From a virus: 27,071 bases of DNA. Where the stretch lies: IMG/VR virus record IMGVR_UViG_3300044825_002854, positions 1-27,071 of that record. One strand, given 5' to 3'. Below the pieces are notes generated by a model. The model was given only the letters and a program-made list of their open reading frames with translations. It made no database searches and was not told the DNA's origin. Numbering within the stretch: the stretch's first letter is position 1; the number at the start of each line of letters is the position of its first letter. Shown in pieces: positions 8,211 to 13,055 of the stretch. Made by a program: the position numbers and the translations under genes.

Positions 8211-8555
8211 ATGGACAATAAATGTAAAAGATGTTTAAGAGAATTTACTTACTCAAGAGACGTTGGACACAGAAAAACTTTATGTAATTCTTGTTCAGTA
8301 ACAATTTTTAGACAAAGAAGAAAACAAAAGTGCGTAGAATATAAAGGTGGAAAATGTATAAATTGTGGTTACGATAAATGTATCGCAGCACTTCAATTTC
8401 ATCACAGAGATCCAGATCAAAAAGATTTTGGTCTTTCATATAAAGGAATGCCTAGATCTTGGGAAAAATGTCAAAAAGAATTAGATAAATGTGATTTATT
8501 ATGTGCAAACTGTCATTTTGAAGTTCATCATCAATCTTTGATTAAAAGTAAGTAA
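8211..8555 (+). CDS. HNH endonuclease with zinc ribbon (free-standing homing type)
   Basis: A 114-aa protein. The ATG at 8211 is chosen because the in-frame extension upstream to 8139 is translated tRNA-Asn sequence. The N-terminal zinc ribbon is CKRC (5-8) paired with CNSC (25-28). The HNH core has CINC, then LQFHHRDPDQKDF with the catalytic histidines, and LLCANCHFEVHH at the end. Codon use is more AT-rich than in the flanking phage genes, as expected for a recently arrived mobile gene. It separates tRNA-Asn from tRNA-Thr, a typical niche for free-standing homing endonucleases that cleave tRNA-cluster alleles lacking the insertion. The exact target is unknown. Confidence 0.88.
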   Translation: MDNKCKRCLREFTYSRDVGHRKTLCNSCSVTIFRQRRKQKCVEYKGGKCINCGYDKCIAALQFHHRDPDQKDFGLSYKGMPRSWEKCQKELDKCDLLCANCHFEVHHQSLIKSK

Positions 8556-8565
8556 AAATTTAAAT

Positions 8566-8637
8566 GCCACTTTAGCTCAACGGTAGAGCCTTACTTTTGT
8601 AAAGTAGAGGTTGTGGGTTCAAATCCCACAGGTGGCT
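8566..8637 (+). tRNA. tRNA-Thr (TGT)
   Basis: Acceptor GCCACTT (8566-8572) pairs with AGGTGGC (8630-8636), with discriminator T8637. The D stem is GCTC/GAGC with GG in the loop. The anticodon stem TTACT/AGTAG encloses loop TTTGTAA with anticodon TGT at 8598-8600. The T arm is TGTGG-GTTCAAA-TCCCACA in register with a normal TTCAAAT loop. CCA is not encoded. Confidence 0.95.
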
Positions 8638-8640
8638 TTT

Positions 8641-8722
8641 GCGAGTATACTCAAGCGGTCAACGAGGGCACACTGTAAATGTGCTGGCATTGCCTACGGG
8701 AGTTCGAATCTCTCTGCTCGCA
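8641..8722 (+). tRNA. tRNA-Tyr (GTA), long variable arm
   Basis: Acceptor GCGAGTA (8641-8647) pairs with TGCTCGC (8715-8721), discriminator A8722. Anticodon stem GCACA/TGTGC encloses CTGTAAA with anticodon GTA at 8675-8677. The 13-nt variable region TGGCATTGCCTAC folds as GGC-ATT-GCC, the class II form expected of bacterial tRNA-Tyr. The T arm is GGGAG-TTCGAAT-CTCTC. The next promoter element begins on its last base. Confidence 0.95.
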
Positions 8723-8729
8723 CTAAATA
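8722..8729 (+). promoter_or_regulatory. T4-type late promoter element driving the tmRNA unit
   Basis: ACTAAATA followed by ATTTTATG. The 14-nt string TAAATAATTTTATG is repeated exactly before the start codons at 9089 and 24432. Here no long gene follows, and the expected start (8735-8737) falls on the first base of the long helix that opens the tmRNA region. Confidence 0.55.
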
Positions 8730-8736
8730 ATTTTAT

Positions 8737-8833
8737 GCGTAGTCCAGCAGCGAGATAATCGTCCGGCTGATAGGGTCTTTGGTCTAGAACAGGGATCTGA
8801 TAAGCAATAGAGGTGCAAGTCCTCCACTACGCT
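8737..8833 (+). other. Cloverleaf-like RNA domain at the 5' end of the tmRNA precursor
   Basis: GCGTAGT (8737-8743) and ACTACGC (8826-8832) form a perfect 7-bp closing helix. Inside are a hairpin CAGC...GCTG (8745-8769) extended by GCGA/TCGT, a weak hairpin GGTC...GATC (8781-8797), and GAGG-TGCAAGT-CCTC (8811-8824 region), which resembles a T arm but lacks the TTC of a normal T loop. No anticodon arm with a 7-nt loop can be drawn, so it is not called a tRNA. It probably represents the remnant pseudoknot region of the acceptor piece or a degenerate tRNA fused to it. Confidence 0.4.
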
Positions 8834-8983
8834 TTGGTATTGTTGATCTCGGATAGAAATGCATATGACACGGGAGTTCGAATCTCCCCGGATCCATTCA
8901 CGGGTCCGACAGGCATCGATCAGTGCAGAGTATTGAAGAAGGAGATACCCGACACGGGTAACAAGTGTCGTAAATAAACAGTT

Positions 8984-9022
8984 GCAAATATAAAAGCCGC
9001 ACCAATGCGGATGGCTGCTTAA
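8984..9022 (+). CDS. tmRNA tag reading frame, ANIKAAPMRMAA
   Basis: Twelve codons from the resume codon GCA to TAA give ANIKAAPMRMAA. It begins with Ala-Asn like many bacterial tags and ends in Ala-Ala, as needed for recognition by ClpXP-type proteases, although Met replaces the usual Leu or Val before it. The flank CAGTTGCAAAT resembles TAGTCGCAAAC of Escherichia coli tmRNA. It has no start codon because it is read after trans-translation. Confidence 0.85.
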   Translation, partial: ANIKAAPMRMAA

Positions 9023-9035
9023 AGCAGTGGGGTTT

Positions 9036-9070
9036 CCCGGTTTTCCCGCGACTGAAAAACCGGGATTTTT
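9036..9070 (+). terminator. Rho-independent terminator of the tmRNA unit
   Basis: CCCGGTTTT (9036-9044) and AAAACCGGG (9056-9064) form a perfect 9-bp stem with an 11-nt loop, followed by ATTTTT. It ends the tmRNA transcript just before the next promoter element. Confidence 0.85.
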
Positions 9071-9075
9071 ATTGG

Positions 9076-9083
9076 CATAAATA
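9076..9083 (+). promoter_or_regulatory. T4-type late promoter element CATAAATA
   Basis: CATAAATA differs from the T4 late consensus TATAAATA only in its first base. It ends 5 nt before the ATG at 9089, with no ribosome site between, so the transcript would be leaderless. Confidence 0.6.
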
Positions 9084-9088
9084 ATTTT

Positions 9089-10072
9089 ATGAACTATTTA
9101 ACGAATTACTATAAAAATTTATCAGAACAACTTCAAGAAAGAGTTAACCATCTTTCAAGTTTATTAGAATCCGTTACGGTAAATACTGGACCAATAGATT
9201 GGAACCATGAAAGAGAAGTCAGACATCTTCGTTCTATCACTGATATGACTTCAGAAATAGATCAAACATTATCAGCAGATATGCAAAAGATCCAAAGAGA
9301 TATTAGAGCCGCTGACTTTAAAGAAGCAGGATTGGTTCCTCCGCATGAACAAGCAACAGGTAGAATGCGGTTGGGTGCATGGTCTCCCTCATCAAGTGAT
9401 TTGGAAGAATTGGAAAAAATGGGAGTTGTAGATGCAAAAAATTATACAGTAGATGAATGGGGAGTTTTGCATAGACCCGGCCCACTTCCCTCAGAAGCAG
9501 AACGTAGAGCTACTGCTATAAAAAGACAGGAGACAGCCGGCATAGGAGGAGGGCTTATAGGTACAAATACTCCTGAAACAAAACAATTTCGTTCTGATGC
9601 CCTTCGTGCTTATTATAATTCTCCTAGATCAGCAAAATATTCTGGAAGGCCAGAAAATTTGTCCATTGGTGCTAGAATATTTCCTGATGAAACCGGACAG
9701 CAAATTATTCCACCGCCACAAACTCCGGGCACGCCTCCAGGATCGCTGCGCACGCCTCTCAAAGCAGCAGGAAAAGCAGCATTAAAATCTGTACCACTAA
9801 TCGGAACATTGGCATCCGTTGCTGCCATTGCAGATAGAGCACAAGCAGGAGACTATACAGGTGCTGCATTGGAAGCAGGATCCGAGATTGCAGATTGGGT
9901 TCCCGGAATTGGAACTGCAACATCTTTGGGAATTCAAGGATATTTGGCAGCAAGAGATGCAGGGGAAACAGATGAGAAAGCACCAACAGATGAGAAAGCA
10001 AAAAGAGAAGTTGACGCTGCAATAAAAGCTGGATCACCATCCAAAGTACGAGTAACTGGTCCAAAATTTTAA
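9089..10072 (+). CDS. Low-complexity, probably virion-associated protein
   Basis: Unrecognised 327-aa protein. Residues 1-30 (MNYLTNYYKNLSEQLQERVN...) form a short coiled coil sharing a residue pattern with the start of the 814-aa protein at 13056, and contain several LxE triplets (11-13, 15-17, 25-27) of the kind cut by T4 prohead protease. The middle is proline/glycine-rich. Residues about 225-290 are alanine/glycine-rich and weakly hydrophobic (SVPLIGTLASVAAIADRAQA, WVPGIGTATSLGIQGYLAA), reminiscent of membrane-active or ejected virion proteins. The late-type promoter supports a structural role. The function is a guess. Confidence 0.8.
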   Translation: MNYLTNYYKNLSEQLQERVNHLSSLLESVTVNTGPIDWNHEREVRHLRSITDMTSEIDQTLSADMQKIQRDIRAADFKEAGLVPPHEQATGRMRLGAWSPSSSDLEELEKMGVVDAKNYTVDEWGVLHRPGPLPSEAERRATAIKRQETAGIGGGLIGTNTPETKQFRSDALRAYYNSPRSAKYSGRPENLSIGARIFPDETGQQIIPPPQTPGTPPGSLRTPLKAAGKAALKSVPLIGTLASVAAIADRAQAGDYTGAALEAGSEIADWVPGIGTATSLGIQGYLAARDAGETDEKAPTDEKAKREVDAAIKAGSPSKVRVTGPKF

Positions 10073-10077
10073 TTTAA

Positions 10078-10085
10078 GATAAATA
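10078..10085 (+). promoter_or_regulatory. T4-type late promoter element GATAAATA for a hairpin RNA
   Basis: GATAAATA followed by TTTTT. The expected start at about 10091 coincides with the first paired base of a long hairpin. No reading frame starts within 100 nt. Confidence 0.45.
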
Positions 10086-10090
10086 TTTTT

Positions 10091-10173
10091 GCCAAAGGAT
10101 GTTGGATACCACATTTTCTCTTGGGTCTTCGAAGTACCACACAACAGAAAATTTAGGTCCTCATCCTTTGCGC
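10091..10173 (+). ncRNA. Candidate small structured RNA (long imperfect hairpin)
   Basis: The gap between the genes at 9089 and 10198 can fold end to end. CAAAGGATG (10093-10101) pairs with CATCCTTTG (10162-10170). GGA and CC (10104-10110) pair with GG and TCC (10156-10160). ATTTTCT (10113-10119) pairs with AGAAAAT (10146-10152). The apical part contains GGGTCTTCGAAGTACC. It fits no tRNA or riboswitch class that I recognise. It may be an independent small RNA or a structured leader of the resolvase gene. Confidence 0.45.
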
Positions 10174-10177
10174 GAGG

Positions 10178-10185
10178 TATAAATA
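10178..10185 (+). promoter_or_regulatory. Perfect T4 late promoter element TATAAATA inside a palindrome
   Basis: TATAAATA is an exact match to the T4 late consensus and is the centre of the palindrome AGGTATAAATACCT (10175-10188). It lies 12 nt before the preferred resolvase start at 10198 and 3 nt before an alternative ATG at 10189. The symmetry could allow an operator function. Confidence 0.55.
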
Positions 10186-10197
10186 CCTATGTTCTAT

Positions 10198-10737
10198 ATG
10201 CTTGTAGGTGTTGACTATTCAATAACTTGCCCGTGCTTATGTCTATTTGACGAGCGCAAAGAATTCAAATTCTCAAACTGTTTTTTCTATTATCTGACAA
10301 ACACTAAAAAATTTGCAGATAAAATTTTGCCCAATATCAATGGTGAAAGTTTTCAGGAATATGTGGCAGATGTTGACCGTTTTGACAGCATATCCGATTG
10401 GGCATCAAATTTATGTATTGGGGCTTCTGATGTTGCCATAGAAGGTTATTCTTACGGTTCAAAAGGCAAAATTTTTAATCTTGCTGAGAATATGGGTATC
10501 TTTAAGCATAAGCTCTATAAGGCCGGGGTTCCCGTGACCATCATAGAGCCGTCCAAGGCAAAGAAACTCGCCACAGGGAAAGGTAACGCCGATAAACAGG
10601 CAATGTATAAAGCCTTCTGCCAAGAAACAAATACAGATTTGGTCTTTACTTTTAATCAAAAAAGTTTAACAAATCCTGTGACGGATATTGTGGACAGTTA
10701 TTATATTTTAAAATCTTTGCTGGCTACCAAAAATTAA
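10198..10737 (+). CDS. RuvC-like Holliday junction resolvase (RNase H fold)
   Basis: Probable structure-specific endonuclease that trims branched phage DNA before packaging; T4 uses the unrelated gp49 for this. It has 179 aa from the ATG at 10198 (an ATG at 10189 adds three residues but lies too close to the promoter). The RuvC acidic set is visible: Asp6 in VGVDYS, Glu82 in VAIEGYSYG, and Asp163/Asp166 in TDIVDSYYI, the last pair with the DxxD spacing of RuvC. GKGNADKQAMYKAF (127-140) matches the helix carrying the conserved lysine. The stop codon overlaps that of the convergent minus-strand gene in a shared TTAA. Confidence 0.85.
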   Translation: MLVGVDYSITCPCLCLFDERKEFKFSNCFFYYLTNTKKFADKILPNINGESFQEYVADVDRFDSISDWASNLCIGASDVAIEGYSYGSKGKIFNLAENMGIFKHKLYKAGVPVTIIEPSKAKKLATGKGNADKQAMYKAFCQETNTDLVFTFNQKSLTNPVTDIVDSYYILKSLLATKN

Positions 10738-11039
10738 CGGACGTAGCGGACAGCGGATCCCTTGCCAGCATTGTCTAGCCGGTCATGGAATCTCTTTGGA
10801 ACTTGGCCAGATCCCTTGATTCTTGAAATAACTTCATTCCATGCACTTCCACAAACTTTGGTGGGAGTCAAAGTTGCATCAAAGGCAATTGAGTTTCTTT
10901 GGGCACCCCAATTTTTGGCAACCTTCTTTTTCCCACAGTTTGGGCATTTTTCCTTTGTGGGTTGATCGTTTTCACTCATTTTCAAAAAAACTTCAAATTC
11001 ATGTTTACAGGCACCGCATTCGAATGAATAATTAGGCAT
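10734..11039 (-). CDS. FmdB-type zinc-ribbon protein
   Basis: A 101-aa protein with an N-terminal FmdB-like zinc ribbon: MPNYSFECGACKHEFE with Cys8 and Cys11, then CPNC with Cys32 and Cys35. The rest (residues 40-101) is basic and unlike other FmdB proteins: NWGAQRNSIAFDATLTPTKV and a tail with KRFHDRLDNAGKGSAVRYVR. Its start overlaps the stop of the upstream HNH gene by 8 bp, so the two are one minus-strand operon. FmdB domains are often found in regulators and small phage proteins; the role here is unknown. Confidence 0.85.
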   Translation of the reverse strand: MPNYSFECGACKHEFEVFLKMSENDQPTKEKCPNCGKKKVAKNWGAQRNSIAFDATLTPTKVCGSAWNEVISRIKGSGQVPKRFHDRLDNAGKGSAVRYVR

Positions 11040-11529
11040 TGTTTTTGTTCCTAAAAGTAATTAGCATGTGGTCAAACAGGAATCCGTAAGAAGGTTCCTT
11101 TGGCTTGTTTTTCAACTGCATCTTGGCTTCCTTGGGAGTTCTGTTTCCCTTGGTTGTATTGCAATCTTTGCATGATGTGACCATATTGACCCACGTGGAT
11201 CCACCGCCCTTTGATCTTGGAACTACATGGTCAACCGTTGCAGTCTTTTCACATAGATCAATTCCACAATATTGACAGACATAACTGTCTCTGCGGAAGA
11301 TGTTCTTTCTATTTGCAACTACCTTCTTGAAAGGAAGTTTGACATAATACTTGAGAATCAAAATTTTGGGAATCTTGACAATTTTGCTGACAGATACCAC
11401 TTCATAATATTCAGGAGAAGTTTCATCGATCCAAACCTTGTCTTTGGACATTAACTTAAAGGCTTTTCCAACGGTAATGATATTCAGCGGTGTATTGTCT
11501 TGATTGAGCAAGAGAACCTGCTTAGTCAT
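11032..11529 (-). CDS. HNH endonuclease
   Basis: A 165-aa protein. The ATG at 11529 is preferred over one at 11571 because it follows a late promoter element (CATAAATA) and a ribosome site (AAAGG), and gives a typical start MTKQVLLLNQDNTPLNI. The HNH core is complete: YVCQYCG (Cys85, Cys88), TVDHVVPRSKGGG (Asp100, His101), WVNMV (Asn115) and CKDCN (Cys120, Cys123). This is the McrA-like class common in bacteria and phages. It is co-transcribed with the FmdB protein. A packaging-related or DNA-damaging role is possible; a homing role is less likely because the codon use matches its neighbours. Confidence 0.88.
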   Translation of the reverse strand: MTKQVLLLNQDNTPLNIITVGKAFKLMSKDKVWIDETSPEYYEVVSVSKIVKIPKILILKYYVKLPFKKVVANRKNIFRRDSYVCQYCGIDLCEKTATVDHVVPRSKGGGSTWVNMVTSCKDCNTTKGNRTPKEAKMQLKNKPKEPSYGFLFDHMLITFRNKNNA

Positions 11530-11539
11530 ACCTTTTAAG

Positions 11540-11547
11540 TATTTATG
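11540..11547 (-). promoter_or_regulatory. Late promoter element CATAAATA, minus strand
   Basis: Reads CATAAATA on the minus strand, followed by CTTAAAAGGT and the ATG at 11529. It lies back to back with the plus-strand element at 11552, forming a compact divergent late promoter pair. Confidence 0.5.
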
Positions 11548-11551
11548 AAAA

Positions 11552-11559
11552 TCTAAATA
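11552..11559 (+). promoter_or_regulatory. Late promoter element TCTAAATA
   Basis: TCTAAATA ends 10 nt before the ATG at 11570 of the 494-aa protein. Confidence 0.5.
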
Positions 11560-11569
11560 TTTTACAGCC

Positions 11570-13054
11570 ATGGATAATAATAAAGATAGAAAATTTTATT
11601 GGGAAGTCAAGGATTTTATGACCAAAAAACATGAACCAAAGACCTCAGCTCCTTCATCAAGTCTAAAGGATAGCATAAAAAACGTACTAGAGCAAAATAA
11701 TTCTTATGTACAAAAAACATTTGATAAGGCTTCGGAGGCTGTGAATATTGGTTCAAACTTTATTGCTAAAAATGTCGATGCTCAAAGAGGATACAACACA
11801 AATTGTGCAGCATACACAAAGAATAAAAATGTAAATGACTTTAGCGTTGGAAAAATGATCACCGAACAACAAGCCACATCTTTTGGTCAATCCAATCGTA
11901 GAGGTGGGTCTGTTGGTGGTCCCGGTGGTGCTGGTGTTATGGGTGGCGGTGGTGGTGGTGGATCATGGCGTGAAAGAAATCCAGAAGCATATGCACGAAA
12001 TGTTGCTGCTCAACAAGAACTAGAAGCAAAAAGAGCACAAAATTTGGCAGCAAGTCGCAGACGCAGAGCAGAAGATGAAGCTGCCGATTATAACACAACA
12101 CAACCACAAGGACCAACTCCAACTGGTGGAAATATAGGCAGTGAACTTGAAATGGATCCTAATGATCCAACCATGCCTTTGGATACTCCAGCCAATAGAG
12201 CAAAATTAAGAGATTTCAGACAAAACAAACAAGCAGATAAAGTTGCCTCAAGACTTCAAGAACTTTCTGGAAAGGATCCAAGTTCATTAACTGCTTCCGA
12301 GACAGCTGAAATAAGTTTGTTGAAATCAATGACACAAGGTTCAGTTGCAACTGCGGGTCTTGAAGGAAAAGTAAAAGAAAGATTGGGTGCTGCGTATTAC
12401 GGAGGACAGGCAATAAAAGGACCCAATGAAGTTATTCTCAAAACATTAGGTCGTTCTCAGGCTGATCTTGTGGCTCAAACACAAACTAAAGTAAAATCAG
12501 AAGCAGAAGCCAAAGCAGCAGAACAAAAAGCATATGAGCAACAACTTGCTGCCGAACGCTATGCAAAAATGCAAGATCAAATAATCCAAGGTACAAATAT
12601 GACCTATGGACAATTTAAGGCTCAATATAACCGAGATTATGATGCAAGAAATCCAGAAGATTCTGCAATGCTAGTTCGTGCTGCCAGCAATCGTTCTGCA
12701 TTCCGTGTTTCTCCGACTGCCCGTGCTTTGGATCAAACCACTGTAGATTTCAACAGATCATACAGAGACATCAATGCAGCAAATGCAGCCCGTCAAGGAC
12801 AACTTGATCGCAGAGTTGACGCTGCTCAGAGAGATCTTGACCAGTTCAATGCTGATCGCCAAGGAACCGTTCAGAGAGAAATTCAAGCAATCCAGACACC
12901 TGAATTCATTCAAGGTGTTGCCCAAGACATGGCTCGCGCTGCTGGCGGTCAAATGAGAAGAACCAATATGATTCCTCCTCCTCTTCTTCAAAGACCAACT
13001 GCATCAAGAGCTTCATCTGCCTCTCAAACAGCCCCAAAAACTTACAGGATCTAA
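11570..13054 (+). CDS. Large low-complexity protein, probably virion-associated
   Basis: Unrecognised 494-aa protein. In order: a lysine-rich N-terminus; a glycine run at about 112-132 (RGGSVGGPGGAGVMGGGGGGGS); an Arg/Glu/Ala-rich coiled-coil stretch (about 135-175); an acidic proline linker; helical segments at 210-350 rich in Ala, Gln, Lys and Glu (KSEAEAKAAEQKAYEQQLAA); and a C-terminal helix rich in Arg/Asp/Gln ending in a Pro/Ser/Ala tail. The composition suggests an elongated, flexible structural or head-internal protein. It is followed after 1 nt by the 814-aa gene, so the two are probably one transcription unit behind the late element at 11552. Confidence 0.8.
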   Translation: MDNNKDRKFYWEVKDFMTKKHEPKTSAPSSSLKDSIKNVLEQNNSYVQKTFDKASEAVNIGSNFIAKNVDAQRGYNTNCAAYTKNKNVNDFSVGKMITEQQATSFGQSNRRGGSVGGPGGAGVMGGGGGGGSWRERNPEAYARNVAAQQELEAKRAQNLAASRRRRAEDEAADYNTTQPQGPTPTGGNIGSELEMDPNDPTMPLDTPANRAKLRDFRQNKQADKVASRLQELSGKDPSSLTASETAEISLLKSMTQGSVATAGLEGKVKERLGAAYYGGQAIKGPNEVILKTLGRSQADLVAQTQTKVKSEAEAKAAEQKAYEQQLAAERYAKMQDQIIQGTNMTYGQFKAQYNRDYDARNPEDSAMLVRAASNRSAFRVSPTARALDQTTVDFNRSYRDINAANAARQGQLDRRVDAAQRDLDQFNADRQGTVQREIQAIQTPEFIQGVAQDMARAAGGQMRRTNMIPPPLLQRPTASRASSASQTAPKTYRI

Positions 13055-13055
13055 T

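Larger units (their letters stand above)
8737..9028 (+). ncRNA. ssrA: Circularly permuted (two-piece) tmRNA
   Basis: Transfer-messenger RNA rescues stalled ribosomes with SmpB and adds a degradation tag. The order here is permuted. The acceptor part comes first: T arm GGGAG-TTCGAAT-CTCCC (8872-8888), acceptor strand CGGATCC (8889-8895), discriminator A8896. Only TTCAC separates it from the 5' acceptor strand GGGTCCG (8902-8908), which pairs with CGGATCC over 7 bp. Then come P2 (CAGTGCA 8921-8927 with TGCATATG 8860-8867; GAGAT 8942-8946 with ATCTC 8846-8850) and pseudoknot PK1 (TACCC/GGGTA, GACAC/GTGTC, 8946-8969). The tag frame GCA...TAA (8984-9022) follows, with its stop codon in the P5 loop CTGCT-TAA-AGCAG (9015-9027). 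The PK1-to-resume-codon distance (about 13 nt) resembles Escherichia coli. The 5' end and processing sites are inferred. No smpB is in the window. Confidence 0.88.

Noticed and set aside
8735-8758. A 7-codon ORF (MRSPAAR) behind the late element at 8722
   Set aside because: Very short, lies in the RNA helix, and has no ribosome site.
8793-8896. A 104-nt tRNA with acceptor GGATCTG/CGGATCC
   Set aside because: The 7-bp pairing exists, but no D arm or anticodon arm fits, and the 3' strand pairs as well with GGGTCCG of the permuted tmRNA, where every other tmRNA element falls in place.
8890-8916. A conventional (non-permuted) tmRNA 5' end, GGATCCA-TTCAC-GGGTCCGACAGG
   Set aside because: It resembles the usual 5' end with its GACAGG motif, but no T arm or matching acceptor strand lies downstream of the tag; the T arm is upstream.
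11900-11965. CRISPR or tandem-repeat array in the GGT/GGC-rich stretch
   Set aside because: It is an in-frame glycine run in the 494-aa protein. No spaced direct repeats of CRISPR type occur anywhere in the window.
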